Part shown: in pieces, positions 18,172 through 27,406 of the stretch
How the letters are laid out: every line of letters starts with the position of its first letter
How positions within the stretch are numbered: position 1 is the first letter of the stretch
From: Flagellimonas oceanensis
GTDB taxonomy: Bacteria > Bacteroidota > Bacteroidia > Flavobacteriales > Flavobacteriaceae
Reading direction: 5' to 3'
Assembly (NCBI RefSeq): GCF_003992595.1
Contig: NZ_RZNA01000008.1
Coordinates: 57,306 to 121,305 of the forward strand
Length of the DNA: 64,000 nt
Made by a program: the position numbers and the translations under genes
Notes under the pieces: model-generated
Databases searched by the model: none
What the model was told of the DNA's origin: nothing
The model's input: the letters and a program-made list of their open reading frames with translations, nothing else

Positions 18172-19029
18172 ATGACAAAAATTAGAATTGCTGTTCAAAA
18201 AAGTGGCCGTTTAAACGAGGATTCCCTTGCCATTTTAAAAGATTGCGGTATTTCCATCGATAACGGAAAAGACCAATTAAAAGCTACCTCCCGGAATTTC
18301 CCATTGGAAGTGTTTTATTTACGTAATGGTGACATCCCCCAATACTTACGGGATGGCGTGGTGGACATTGCCATTATCGGCGAAAATGTTTTGATTGAAA
18401 AAGGAAAAGACATTTCCATTGCGGAACGTTTGAATTTTTCCAAATGTCGTGTCTCCCTTGCTGTACCAAAGGGCGTTACCTATAATTCCATCAAGGATTT
18501 TGAAGGGAAAAAGATAGCCACTTCGTACCCGAATACAGTGAAAGAGTATTTGGCCTCAAAAGGGGTGACTGCAGATTTGCACATCATCAATGGGTCAGTG
18601 GAAATTGCACCCAACATAGGCTTGGCCTACGGGATTTGCGATATCGTATCCAGTGGCAGCACTCTTTTTAAAAACAATTTGAAAGAAGTGGAGGTAATGT
18701 TGAAAAGCGAAGCGGTATTGGCCGTATCTCCCACCATTTCCGAAGAGCGCAAAGAACTACTGAAGAAAATTCAGTTCAGGATCAAGTCGGTTTTACAAGC
18801 AAGACAGAACAAATACGTGTTGATGAACGCCCCAAACGACAAGCTGGATGAAATTATTTCCATTCTCCCTGGAATGCGCAGTCCCACGGTTTTACCTTTG
18901 GCAGAAGAGGGGTGGAGCTCTGTGCACACGGTAATCAATCGTGAAACCTTTTGGGAAGTTATCGATGAGCTTAAGGCAGCTGGTGCCGAAGGAATCTTGG
19001 TTTGTCCTATTGAAAAAATGGTATTGTAA
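18172..19029 (+). CDS. hisG: ATP phosphoribosyltransferase (long form)
   Basis: First committed step of histidine synthesis, joining ATP and PRPP. The 285 residues correspond to the long HisG with a C-terminal ACT-like regulatory domain (about residues 210-285), the form that is feedback-inhibited by histidine without HisZ. The opening KIRIAVQKSGRLNEDSLAIL and the DIAIIGENVLIEKG and DIVSSGSTLFKNNL segments are typical. It starts 36 nt after the attenuator and overlaps hisD by one base, at the head of the operon. Confidence 0.97.
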   Translation: MTKIRIAVQKSGRLNEDSLAILKDCGISIDNGKDQLKATSRNFPLEVFYLRNGDIPQYLRDGVVDIAIIGENVLIEKGKDISIAERLNFSKCRVSLAVPKGVTYNSIKDFEGKKIATSYPNTVKEYLASKGVTADLHIINGSVEIAPNIGLAYGICDIVSSGSTLFKNNLKEVEVMLKSEAVLAVSPTISEERKELLKKIQFRIKSVLQARQNKYVLMNAPNDKLDEIISILPGMRSPTVLPLAEEGWSSVHTVINRETFWEVIDELKAAGAEGILVCPIEKMVL

Positions 19030-20312
19030 TGCAGCATATCAATTATCCACAGCGCACCGAATGGGAGCAAATTCTTAAACGTCCCACCCAGACCGTTTCT
19101 GACATTGAGGAAATTGTCAACAATATTTTTAAAGAGGTAAAAATTGATGGTGATACTGTCATCAAAAAATATACATCTCAATTTGATAAGGTAAAATTAG
19201 ATTCCCTTTTTGTATCCGAAAGTGAAATTGAACAAGCAAGCAATGCTGTTTCCGATGCTTTGAAACAGGCTATTGCCCTAGCAAAATCCAATATTGAAAA
19301 GTTCCATGCCGCCCAGAAAACATCAAAAGTTGAAATGGAAACACTGCCAGGGGTGGAGTGTTGGCAGGAAAAACGTCCGATTCAAAAAGTGGGATTGTAC
19401 ATTCCAGGAGGCACAGCGCCACTATTTTCTACTATTTTGATGTTGGCCATTCCAGCAAAACTGGCGGGATGCCAAGAAATCGTGCTCTGCAGTCCACCAG
19501 ACATAAATGGTGATATCAACCCAGCCATTTTATATACGGCCCAATTTTGTGGCGTAACAAAAATTGTTAAGGTTGGAGGCATTCAGGCCATAGCAGGGAT
19601 GACCTTTGGCACGGAGAGTATTCCAAAAGTGCACAAAATATTTGGACCGGGCAACCAATATGTAACGGTTGCCAAGCAATTGGCTACGAAATATGGTGTG
19701 GCCATTGATATGCCGGCCGGGCCTAGTGAATTGCTGGTTGTTGCTGATGATTCTGCTAATCCAGCCTTTGTTGCTTCGGATTTATTGAGTCAGGCCGAAC
19801 ACGGGGTGGACAGTCAGGTAATTCTGGTTTCTACTTCAGAAAAATTGATTGATGCTGTTGAGAAGGAGATAGAAAGTCAAATTCAACAGTTGCCACGGGT
19901 GGAGATAGCTCAGAAGTCCGTTGGGAATAGCAGAATGATTTTAGTGGAAAACGACCAAGAAGCGTTGGAACTCATTAACGAGTATGGCCCTGAACATTTT
20001 ATCGTTTGTGTTGAAAATGAGGGTTTTTATCTGGAAAACATCCAGAATGCCGGTTCTGTTTTTATTGGAAATTACACCCCGGAAAGTGCGGGCGACTATG
20101 CTTCCGGAACCAATCATACCCTGCCCACCAACGGTTATGCAAAACAATATAGCGGTGTAAATCTGGACAGTTTTCTGAAAAGTATGACTTTTCAGAAGAT
20201 ATCGGAGAAAGGTATCAAAGGTATCGGAACCGCCATTGAGTTGATGGCTGAGGCAGAAGGATTGCAAGCGCATAAAAATGCCGTAACCCTTAGACTTAAA
20301 AGTTTGAAATAA
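19029..20312 (+). CDS. hisD: Histidinol dehydrogenase
   Basis: Two-step NAD-linked oxidation of histidinol to histidine, the last reactions of the pathway; zinc enzyme. The 427 residues contain GLYIPGGTAPLFSTILMLAIPAK (split motif from about residue 117), KIFGPGNQYVTVAK, MPAGPSELLVVADD, the SQAEHGVDSQ metal/catalytic block, the YGPEHFIV catalytic His and SGTNHTLPTNG. Its start overlaps the hisG stop by one base and its stop overlaps the hisC start. Confidence 0.97.
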   Translation: MQHINYPQRTEWEQILKRPTQTVSDIEEIVNNIFKEVKIDGDTVIKKYTSQFDKVKLDSLFVSESEIEQASNAVSDALKQAIALAKSNIEKFHAAQKTSKVEMETLPGVECWQEKRPIQKVGLYIPGGTAPLFSTILMLAIPAKLAGCQEIVLCSPPDINGDINPAILYTAQFCGVTKIVKVGGIQAIAGMTFGTESIPKVHKIFGPGNQYVTVAKQLATKYGVAIDMPAGPSELLVVADDSANPAFVASDLLSQAEHGVDSQVILVSTSEKLIDAVEKEIESQIQQLPRVEIAQKSVGNSRMILVENDQEALELINEYGPEHFIVCVENEGFYLENIQNAGSVFIGNYTPESAGDYASGTNHTLPTNGYAKQYSGVNLDSFLKSMTFQKISEKGIKGIGTAIELMAEAEGLQAHKNAVTLRLKSLK

Positions 20313-21358
20313 TGGAGGGGTTTTTTGTAAATAAATTGGTTAGGGAGTCGGTTAGCAAGCTTCAACCGTACTCTTCGGCACGTGACGAGTATGTTTCCGA
20401 TGGCTCTGAAATGGTATTTTTGGACGCCAATGAAAATCCTTTCGATAATGGGGTCAACCGCTATCCTGACCCTTATCAACGAAGTTTAAAATCACTGTTG
20501 GCGGAGCAAAAAGGAGTATCTGAAAACCAAATATTGCTCGGGAACGGGAGCGACGAGATACTGGATTTAATTTACCGAGCTTTTTGCGAACCGAATCAGG
20601 ATAATATCATCACTTTACCGCCTACTTACGGTATGTACAAGGTGCTGGCAGGGATTAATGCAGTAGAGAACAAAGAGGTTCTTTTAACTGCTTATTTTGA
20701 GCCCAATGTGGATAAAATTCTAAACGTCGTTGACGACAATTCCAAGTTACTTTTTATTTGTTCGCCCAATAACCCCACTGGTAATTCCTTTAAAAAAGAT
20801 GGGATTGAAAAACTATTGAAATCGTTCAAAGGACTAGTGGTGATTGACGAGGCATACATTGATTTTTCAAAAGATGAAAGTTGGTTGTCACAACTCGACA
20901 ATTATCCCAATTTAATTGTGACCCAAACCCTATCAAAAGCCTATGGTTTGGCAGGCATTCGCTTGGGTATATGCTATGCATCCGAAGAAATCATCCGTAT
21001 TTTGAACAAGATTAAACCTCCCTACAATGTCAATCAATTAACGCAGCAAAGAGCATTACAACGCGTTTTAAACCAAGATTTGGTCAACCAAGAAGTACAA
21101 AGTATTCTGAACGAAAGAACAGAGCTAATCAAAGCATTGGACAGTTTGGAATTTGTTTCAACATTATATCCCACCGATGCCAATTTTGTATTGGCCAAAG
21201 TGGATGATGCCAACAAACGCTACCAACAACTATTGAAAAAACAAGTAGTGGTACGCAACCGAAGTACACAACCACTATGTGAGAACACCCTACGGTTTAC
21301 CGTGGGTACACCTGAGGAGAATAAAAAATTGATAGCTATCTTAAAAGAATTGAACTAA
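20312..21358 (+). CDS. hisC: Histidinol-phosphate aminotransferase
   Basis: PLP enzyme transferring the amino group to imidazole acetol phosphate. The 348 residues show the fold-type I aminotransferase signature: [17 protein letters not shown] (about residue 34), CSPNNPTGN (about 150), DEAYIDF (about 175) and the PLP Lys in [14 protein letters not shown] (about 209). The ATG at 20312 overlaps hisD; a start slightly downstream near VRESVSKL is possible because the first seven residues are not conserved. Confidence 0.96.
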   Translation: MEGFFVNKLVRESVSKLQPYSSARDEYVSDGSEMVFLDANENPFDNGVNRYPDPYQRSLKSLLAEQKGVSENQILLGNGSDEILDLIYRAFCEPNQDNIITLPPTYGMYKVLAGINAVENKEVLLTAYFEPNVDKILNVVDDNSKLLFICSPNNPTGNSFKKDGIEKLLKSFKGLVVIDEAYIDFSKDESWLSQLDNYPNLIVTQTLSKAYGLAGIRLGICYASEEIIRILNKIKPPYNVNQLTQQRALQRVLNQDLVNQEVQSILNERTELIKALDSLEFVSTLYPTDANFVLAKVDDANKRYQQLLKKQVVVRNRSTQPLCENTLRFTVGTPEENKKLIAILKELN

Positions 21359-22494
21359 TGGGCAAAAAAGTACTATTCATTGATCGTGATGGAACCATCA
21401 TCAAGGAAACTGCCGATGAGCAGATAGATGCCTTTGAAAAAATGATTTTTTATCCCAAGGCCTTTACTTATTTGGGTAAAATTGCCAATGAGTTGGATTA
21501 TGAGTTGGTGATGATTACCAATCAGGATGGGTTGGGCACCGATATTTTTCCAGAAGACACCTTTTGGCCCGTGCACAACTTTATCATTAAATCTTTTGAA
21601 AATGAAGGAGTAGTATTCGATAATGTGTTTATCGACAGGACATTCCCAAAAGAGAATGCGGATACTCGAAAGCCCGGCACTGGCATGTTGACCTCTTATT
21701 TTTCGGATGAATATGATTTGACGAATTCATTTGTAATTGGTGATAGGTTAACGGATGTGGAGTTGGCCAAAAATCTGGGTGCCAAAGGTATCTTTATTAA
21801 TGATGAAACTAATTTGGGCACAGGGGAAATCACGGTAAAGCGTGAAGAATTGGATGACCATATCGCTTTGGAAAGTAACGATTGGCAAAAAATTTATGAA
21901 TTCTTGAAGCTTGAGAACCGCATTGCTGAAATTTCCCGAAAAACCAACGAGACCGATATTCAAATAAAAATCAACCTGGATGGAACTGGGAAAAGTGACA
22001 TCAACACGGGCTTGGCCTTTTTTGATCATATGTTGGACCAATTGGCTCGACACGGACAAATGGATTTGGATATCAAAGTAGATGGCGATTTAGAAGTGGA
22101 CGAACATCACACTATTGAAGATACGGCTATTGCTTTGGGTGAATTGTTCTCCAAGGCACTTGGAAACAAACTGGGCATCGAACGCTATGGTTTTGCGTTA
22201 CCGATGGACGATTGCCTCGCACAAGTGGCCATTGATTTCGGCGGACGAAACTGGTTGGTTTGGGATACCGAATTCAAGCGAGAAAAAGTGGGGGACATGC
22301 CTACGGAGATGTTCATGCACTTTTTTAAATCCTTTACAGATGGTGCCAAGGCCAATTTGAACATTAAAGCGGAAGGAACCAACGAACACCATAAAATCGA
22401 AGCGATATTCAAGGCCCTTGCCAAGTCCATTAAAATGGCAGTGAAACGAGACGCAGAGAAAATGGTATTGCCATCAACTAAAGGAATGCTTTAA
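21358..22494 (+). CDS. hisB: Bifunctional histidinol-phosphatase / imidazoleglycerol-phosphate dehydratase
   Basis: A two-domain enzyme of 378 residues. The N-terminal HAD phosphatase (about 1-165) opens with [11 protein letters not shown], the nucleophile DxDGT; the C-terminal dehydratase (about 180-378) has [37 protein letters not shown] and [18 protein letters not shown], the manganese-binding histidine motifs. The fusion, familiar from enterobacteria, is also usual in Bacteroidota. Start overlaps the hisC stop by one base. Confidence 0.97.
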   Translation: MGKKVLFIDRDGTIIKETADEQIDAFEKMIFYPKAFTYLGKIANELDYELVMITNQDGLGTDIFPEDTFWPVHNFIIKSFENEGVVFDNVFIDRTFPKENADTRKPGTGMLTSYFSDEYDLTNSFVIGDRLTDVELAKNLGAKGIFINDETNLGTGEITVKREELDDHIALESNDWQKIYEFLKLENRIAEISRKTNETDIQIKINLDGTGKSDINTGLAFFDHMLDQLARHGQMDLDIKVDGDLEVDEHHTIEDTAIALGELFSKALGNKLGIERYGFALPMDDCLAQVAIDFGGRNWLVWDTEFKREKVGDMPTEMFMHFFKSFTDGAKANLNIKAEGTNEHHKIEAIFKALAKSIKMAVKRDAEKMVLPSTKGML

Positions 22495-23079
22495 ATGAAA
22501 ATAGTAATAATCGATTACGGTGCCGGAAACATCCAGAGCATCATGTTTGCCATAAAACGGCTAGGTTTTGAGGCTATTTTGAGTCATGATGCTGATGAAA
22601 TCCGGACTGCCGATAAAGTAATTTTCCCAGGGGTTGGTGAAGCAAGTTCTGCCATGTCAAAGTTAAGAGCCACAGGATTGGACAAGGTAATTCCAACCCT
22701 GAAACAGCCTGTTTTGGGTATTTGTTTGGGCATGCAATTGATGTGTCACTCATCCGAAGAGGGGAAAACCGAAGGTTTGGGCATCTTTGATTTGGATGTA
22801 GTGAAATTCTCCAACGCTGTCAAAGTCCCTCAAATTGGATGGAACCAGATTTCTGATCTACAAAGTGAGTTGTTCGCAAACATTCCAGAAAAATCCTATA
22901 TCTACTTGGTGCATAGTTTTTATGCTCCTTTGGGAAAAGAAACCATTGCCACATCCGAATATGATGTGGAATACAGTGCCGCTTTACAGAAAAACAATTT
23001 TTATGGGGTACAGTTCCATCCCGAAAAGAGCAGTGATGTGGGCAGTGACATATTGAAGAACTTTTTAACCCTAATCTAA
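22495..23079 (+). CDS. hisH: Imidazole glycerol phosphate synthase, glutaminase subunit
   Basis: Class I glutamine amidotransferase that feeds ammonia to HisF. The 194 residues carry the GAGNIQSI oxyanion region, the nucleophilic Cys in VLGICLGMQLM (about residue 78) and the catalytic His/Glu in GVQFHPEKSS (about 177-181). It abuts hisB directly. Its partner hisF is three genes further on. Confidence 0.97.
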   Translation: MKIVIIDYGAGNIQSIMFAIKRLGFEAILSHDADEIRTADKVIFPGVGEASSAMSKLRATGLDKVIPTLKQPVLGICLGMQLMCHSSEEGKTEGLGIFDLDVVKFSNAVKVPQIGWNQISDLQSELFANIPEKSYIYLVHSFYAPLGKETIATSEYDVEYSAALQKNNFYGVQFHPEKSSDVGSDILKNFLTLI

Positions 23080-23080
23080 A

Positions 23081-23497
23081 ATGGATTTCTATATTTCAAC
23101 GGATAAGGGCAAATTGAATAAACAAAAGATTCATGAAGAGGTTTCTTCAACTTATTGGGGAAAGGGGAGGACTTGGGAAGAAACACAGATGACCATTGAG
23201 AAAAGTATCTGTTTTGGCATGTTCGATAAGAACGATGAGCAGATTGCCTATGCCAGAATGATGACGGACGGTTTGGTTTTTGCCTATATTATGGATGTAA
23301 TTGTCTTTGATCCATACAAAGGCAAAGGTCTGGGAAAAAAACTGGTTCAACATATTTTGGACCGGCCCGATGTGAAAAAAGTAAATACAGTTGCTCTTAA
23401 AACAATGGACGCCCATAGCTTTTATGAAGCTTTAGGTTTTAAAAATGTAGGGGATTCAAAAATGTGGATGTCCATAGAACGAGTAAAATACGATTAG
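23081..23497 (+). CDS. GNAT-family N-acetyltransferase
   Basis: A 138-residue Gcn5-related acetyltransferase. The acetyl-CoA pyrophosphate loop is YKGKGLGKKLVQHIL (about residue 86) and the preceding strand is AYIMDVIVFDP; the later LKTMDAHSFYEALGF is also typical. Substrate unknown. It sits between hisH and hisA with gaps of 1 and 3 bp, so it is transcribed with the histidine genes; nothing in it suggests a histidine-pathway step. Confidence 0.9.
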   Translation: MDFYISTDKGKLNKQKIHEEVSSTYWGKGRTWEETQMTIEKSICFGMFDKNDEQIAYARMMTDGLVFAYIMDVIVFDPYKGKGLGKKLVQHILDRPDVKKVNTVALKTMDAHSFYEALGFKNVGDSKMWMSIERVKYD

Positions 23498-23500
23498 AAC

Positions 23501-24232
23501 ATGAGAATCATTCCAGCCATAGATATTATTGACGGGAAATGTGTCCGCCTTTCAAAAGGCGATTATAGCACCAAAAAGGTGTACAACGAAAACCCGTTGG
23601 AAGTTGCCAAGGAATTTGAAGCACACGGTATCAAGCACCTACATTTGGTGGATTTGGACGGGGCTAAGTCCAAGCATATTGTCAATTACAAAGTACTGGA
23701 AAACATTGCCTTAAAAACTAGTTTGCAAATTGATTTTGGAGGTGGATTAAAATCGGGGGATGACTTGCACATTGCCTTTCAAAGCGGTGCGTATCAAATT
23801 ACCGGAGGAAGCATTGCCGTAAAGGATAGGGAAACTTTTTTGAGCTGGTTGTCGACCTATGGTGCCAGAAAAATCATTTTAGGTGCAGATGCCAACAATG
23901 AAAAGGTCGCGGTTTCGGGCTGGCAAGAAGAATCTGACCTGGACTTGATTCCTTTTGTTCAGCAATATCAATCTGAAGGCATCGAATATGTGATTTGTAC
24001 AGATATAAGCAAAGATGGCATGTTACAAGGCCCTGCCTTCCAGTTATACACAAAAATGCTGTCCCAAACCAAAAAAGGCTTAAATTTAATTGCCAGCGGA
24101 GGTATATCCACCTTTGACGAACTCCCCAAACTTGCCGAAATAGGTTGTGAAGGCACAATCATTGGAAAAGCCATTTATGAAGGCAAAATCAGTTTAAAGC
24201 AATTGGAACATTATATTCTTGAAAATGGATAA
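23501..24232 (+). CDS. hisA: Phosphoribosylformimino-AICAR-phosphate isomerase
   Basis: TIM-barrel Amadori isomerase of histidine synthesis. The 243 residues show [20 protein letters not shown] with the catalytic Asp at about residue 8, [21 protein letters not shown], and CTDISKDGM with the second Asp (about 169), then [11 protein letters not shown]. The end overlaps the next gene by about 8-14 bp depending on the start chosen there. Confidence 0.97.
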   Translation: MRIIPAIDIIDGKCVRLSKGDYSTKKVYNENPLEVAKEFEAHGIKHLHLVDLDGAKSKHIVNYKVLENIALKTSLQIDFGGGLKSGDDLHIAFQSGAYQITGGSIAVKDRETFLSWLSTYGARKIILGADANNEKVAVSGWQEESDLDLIPFVQQYQSEGIEYVICTDISKDGMLQGPAFQLYTKMLSQTKKGLNLIASGGISTFDELPKLAEIGCEGTIIGKAIYEGKISLKQLEHYILENG

Positions 24233-24749
24233 GGAAAAAGAACTTCAGGAGGAATTGGTTTGGAACGCGGGGTATCGCATGAACGAAAGCTTGCGTATGA
24301 TTAAAATTTGTTTGGAACAACTATCGGAAGAGCAAGTTTGGGAAAAACCGAACGAATCGAGTAACAGCATTGCCAATCTTATCCTTCATTTGTGCGGAAA
24401 CATTACCCAGTACGGAATTGCCTCCATCCAAAATTTAGAGGATGAGCGCAAACGGGATGAGGAATTTTCAACGGAATCAGGTTACACAAAGGATGAACTC
24501 ATAAAAAAATTGGAAGACACCATATCCGATGCGAAAAGAGCTTTTTACGATGCTCCAATCAAAGAGTTGCTTCGTAAAAGAAATGTTCAGGGTTTCAACT
24601 TTTCCGGGGTGGGCAATATCATCCATGTTACGGAGCATTTATCCTATCACACAGGCCAAATAGCACTTTGGACCAAACTATTGCAGAACAAGGACCTAGG
24701 GTTTTATGGTGACGTAGACCTGAATGTCAAGAATGAAACAAAGAATTAA
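24225..24749 (+). CDS. DinB-like / DUF1572 family protein
   Basis: A 174-residue helical-bundle protein of the DinB/YfiT superfamily. Three possible metal-binding histidines are visible in NLILHLCGN (about residue 53) and [12 protein letters not shown] (about 134 and 138). Many relatives are thiol-dependent metalloenzymes, but the activity here is unknown. I chose the ATG at 24225 ([10 protein letters not shown]) over the one two codons earlier; both overlap hisA. The stop overlaps the hisF start (TAATG), so it is cotranscribed in the his operon. Confidence 0.85.
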   Translation: MDKEKELQEELVWNAGYRMNESLRMIKICLEQLSEEQVWEKPNESSNSIANLILHLCGNITQYGIASIQNLEDERKRDEEFSTESGYTKDELIKKLEDTISDAKRAFYDAPIKELLRKRNVQGFNFSGVGNIIHVTEHLSYHTGQIALWTKLLQNKDLGFYGDVDLNVKNETKN

Positions 24750-25504
24750 TGCTGACAAAAAGAATCATACCCTGTCTCGATATTAAAAACGGACGCACCG
24801 TAAAAGGAATCAACTTTGTGGATTTACGCGATGCAGGCGACCCAGTGGAATTGGCGTCTATTTATGCCAAAGAAGGCGCCGACGAATTGGTGTTTTTGGA
24901 TATTTCCGCCACCGAAGAGAAAAGAAAGACCCTTGCCGAACTGGTCTATCACGTAGCAGAGACCATCAATATCCCTTTTACAGTCGGAGGAGGGATTTCG
25001 TCTGTGGAAGATGTGGATGTTCTTCTTAAAAACGGTGCCGACAAGGTTTCCATCAACTCATCGGCGGTAAAAAGACCTGAATTGATCAATGAACTGGTCG
25101 CCAAATTCGGTTCGCAATGTATCGTTGTGGCCATTGATGCCAAACAAGTTGATGGAAAATGGAAAGTCCATTTGGTAGGAGGGAAGGTACCCACGGAACT
25201 GGACCTTTTTGAATGGGCCAAGGAAGTAGAGGAACGTGGGGCAGGTGAAATCTTGTTCACTTCGATGGACCACGATGGCACTAAAAATGGCTTTGCCAAT
25301 AAAGCTTTGGCTGAATTATCAGAATTGGTGAATATTCCAGTAATAGCATCAGGTGGTGCGGGCACCGTTTCACACTTTACAGATACATTTAAGGATGGAA
25401 AGGCTGATGCCGCTTTGGCTGCCAGTGTTTTTCATTTTAAGGAAATCGAAATCAATACACTCAAAGAAGAATTAAAGGAAGAAGGAATTCCTGTTAGAAT
25501 ATGA
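24749..25504 (+). CDS. hisF: Imidazole glycerol phosphate synthase, cyclase subunit
   Basis: Cyclase partner of HisH that makes imidazole glycerol phosphate and AICAR. The 251-residue barrel shows [15 protein letters not shown] with catalytic Asp at about residue 11, [28 protein letters not shown], and [13 protein letters not shown] with the second Asp (about 175 region). It overlaps the stop of the DinB-like gene by one base. The 70-bp gap after it carries a dispersed repeat. Confidence 0.97.
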   Translation: MLTKRIIPCLDIKNGRTVKGINFVDLRDAGDPVELASIYAKEGADELVFLDISATEEKRKTLAELVYHVAETINIPFTVGGGISSVEDVDVLLKNGADKVSINSSAVKRPELINELVAKFGSQCIVVAIDAKQVDGKWKVHLVGGKVPTELDLFEWAKEVEERGAGEILFTSMDHDGTKNGFANKALAELSELVNIPVIASGGAGTVSHFTDTFKDGKADAALAASVFHFKEIEINTLKEELKEEGIPVRI

Positions 25505-25509
25505 AATCC

Positions 25510-25556
25510 ACATCTCGATGCCTCGACTGCGCTCAGGATGACATCTCGATGGAACA
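25510..25556. repeat. Dispersed GCGCAGTCGAG-type repeat inside the his operon
   Basis: The core CTCGACTGCGCTC (25522-25534), flanked by two CATCTCGATG copies, matches the inverse of GAGCGCAGTCGAG at 48588-48600 and 48939-48951. From memory, repeats of this kind are common between flavobacterial genes. It fills nearly all of the only sizeable gap in the his operon, between hisF and hisIE. Confidence 0.6.
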
Positions 25557-25574
25557 GCTTAAGAAAAAATCAAA

Positions 25575-26171
25575 ATGCAGATAGACTTCAATAAAAATTC
25601 AGACGGACTTGTGCCAGCCATTGTTCAAGATGCAACTACCAAAAATGTATTGATGCTGGGCTACATGAACCAAGAGGCGTTTGATAAAACCCAAGAAACC
25701 CAAAAAGTCACATTTTTTAGCCGCTCCAAGCAACGGTTATGGACCAAAGGCGAGGAAAGCGGCAACTTTTTGAACCTTGTCGACATGCAAGTGGATTGCG
25801 ACAATGACACGCTTTTGGTAAAAGTAAATCCCGTTGGACATACCTGTCACAAGGGAACCGACACCTGCTGGGCCGAGAAAAATGTTCAAGGGTATGGTTT
25901 TTTGTCAACATTGGAAGACGTCATCGAATCCAGGAAAAACGACCAAGAAAATCCGGATAGTTATGTAGCCTCCCTTTTCCGAAAAGGCATCAATAAAATT
26001 GCTCAAAAAGTAGGCGAAGAGGCTGTGGAAACCGTGATAGAGGCCAAAGACGACAACGAGGAACTTTTCTTGAACGAGAGTGCTGACTTATTGTTTCACT
26101 ACTTGATTTTACTTCAAGCCAAAGGCTATACCTTGGATGATATTGCCCAAGTGCTCGAAAAGCGTCATTAA
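25575..26171 (+). CDS. hisIE: Bifunctional phosphoribosyl-AMP cyclohydrolase / phosphoribosyl-ATP pyrophosphatase
   Basis: Performs steps two and three of histidine synthesis. The HisI domain (about residues 1-105) shows MLGYMNQEAF, TFFSRSKQRLWTKGEESGN and the zinc-ligand region VDCDNDTLLV with GHTCHKGTDTCW. The HisE domain (about 110-198) is all-helical with VGEEAVETVIEAKD and ESADLLFHYLILL. Last gene of the operon, 70 bp after hisF across the repeat. Confidence 0.96.
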   Translation: MQIDFNKNSDGLVPAIVQDATTKNVLMLGYMNQEAFDKTQETQKVTFFSRSKQRLWTKGEESGNFLNLVDMQVDCDNDTLLVKVNPVGHTCHKGTDTCWAEKNVQGYGFLSTLEDVIESRKNDQENPDSYVASLFRKGINKIAQKVGEEAVETVIEAKDDNEELFLNESADLLFHYLILLQAKGYTLDDIAQVLEKRH

Positions 26172-26234
26172 ACAAATCCGTTAAGTTTTTTCTAAACGTT
26201 CAGCCTTTACAGCGAAATACCGTAAATTTATGTA

Positions 26235-27398
26235 ATGGCTATGAACACAAGAAAAGGGTTTCGTTTTACCAATTACGAGGCACCAGACCAAACTCCGTTC
26301 GAAAAACTCTTTGAGATTTTTCAGGAACTTGTTACCCATACTTCGGGTGACGTGGAGGAAGCGCTGGATTGGCTCCGTGAATTGGACAAGGAATACGAGC
26401 TTACCGACGACGATTACACCATTGATGATTTTATAGAAGACCTCAAGGCCAAAGGATATATCCGTGAGGAATTTGACATGAATGGTCCACAGGGTGGTGA
26501 AGGTAAAGAGGGTGATGAGACCGGCGGAGGTGGAAGCCTGTCCGTTACCGCGAAGTTGGAACGCATGCTCCGCCAAAGAGCTTTGGACCAAATCTTCGGG
26601 AAAATCAAACGAAGCGGTTCGGGTAATCACAAAACCGGTAAATCGGGTAAAGGTGATGAGCATACAGGAGAATTCCGTGAATACCGTTTTGGGGATTCAT
26701 TGGAACATATCAGTATGACGGAAAGTCTTAAAAATGCCCAGGTAAACCACGGATTGGATAACTTTTCTTTGAGTGAAGAGGATTTGGTAGTGGAAGATAC
26801 CATGCACAAAGCTCAGATGAGCACCGTGTTGATGATTGATATCAGCCATAGCATGATTTTATATGGTGAGGACAGAATTACACCGGCCAAAAAAGTAGCA
26901 ATGGCACTCGCTGAACTGATTACCACGCGTTATCCAAAGGATACCTTGGACATTTTGGTCTTTGGAAACGATGCTTGGCCCATTCCCATAAAGGATTTAC
27001 CCTATTTAAGAGTCGGACCCTATCACACCAATACGGTTGCGGGATTGCAGCTTGCAATGGATATGCTTCGTAGAAAGCGAAACACCAATAAACAGATTTT
27101 TATGATCACGGATGGAAAACCATCGTGTTTACGCCTTCCGAACGGTGACTATTACAAGAATAGCGTGGGTCTGGACGAGTACATCGTTGAAAAATGCTAC
27201 GCAATGGCTCAGCAGGCCAGAAAACTTCATATTCCCATTACCACCTTTATGATTGCAGAAGACCCCTATCTGATGCAGTTTGTGCGTGAATTTACCAAAG
27301 CGAACAAAGGAAAAGCCTTTTATACAGGCCTTAAAGGTTTGGGCGAAATGATATTTGAAGACTACGAACAAAATAGAAAAAGAAGAATAAAAGGATAA
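26235..27398 (+). CDS. Cytosolic vWA-domain protein, MoxR partner
   Basis: A 387-residue protein without signal peptide. The N-terminal 100 residues are acidic and helical (LFEIFQELVTHTSGDVEEALDWL), followed by a Gly-rich linker and a C-terminal vWA domain whose MIDAS motif is MIDISHSM (DxSxS, about residue 197). The ATG at 26235 or the one 6 bp later (MNTRKGF) may be used. The next gene is an AAA ATPase 8 bp downstream; MoxR-type ATPases and vWA proteins act together in chaperone-like or metal-insertion roles. The client is unknown. Confidence 0.88.
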   Translation: MAMNTRKGFRFTNYEAPDQTPFEKLFEIFQELVTHTSGDVEEALDWLRELDKEYELTDDDYTIDDFIEDLKAKGYIREEFDMNGPQGGEGKEGDETGGGGSLSVTAKLERMLRQRALDQIFGKIKRSGSGNHKTGKSGKGDEHTGEFREYRFGDSLEHISMTESLKNAQVNHGLDNFSLSEEDLVVEDTMHKAQMSTVLMIDISHSMILYGEDRITPAKKVAMALAELITTRYPKDTLDILVFGNDAWPIPIKDLPYLRVGPYHTNTVAGLQLAMDMLRRKRNTNKQIFMITDGKPSCLRLPNGDYYKNSVGLDEYIVEKCYAMAQQARKLHIPITTFMIAEDPYLMQFVREFTKANKGKAFYTGLKGLGEMIFEDYEQNRKRRIKG

Positions 27399-27406
27399 CA
27401 CAACAT

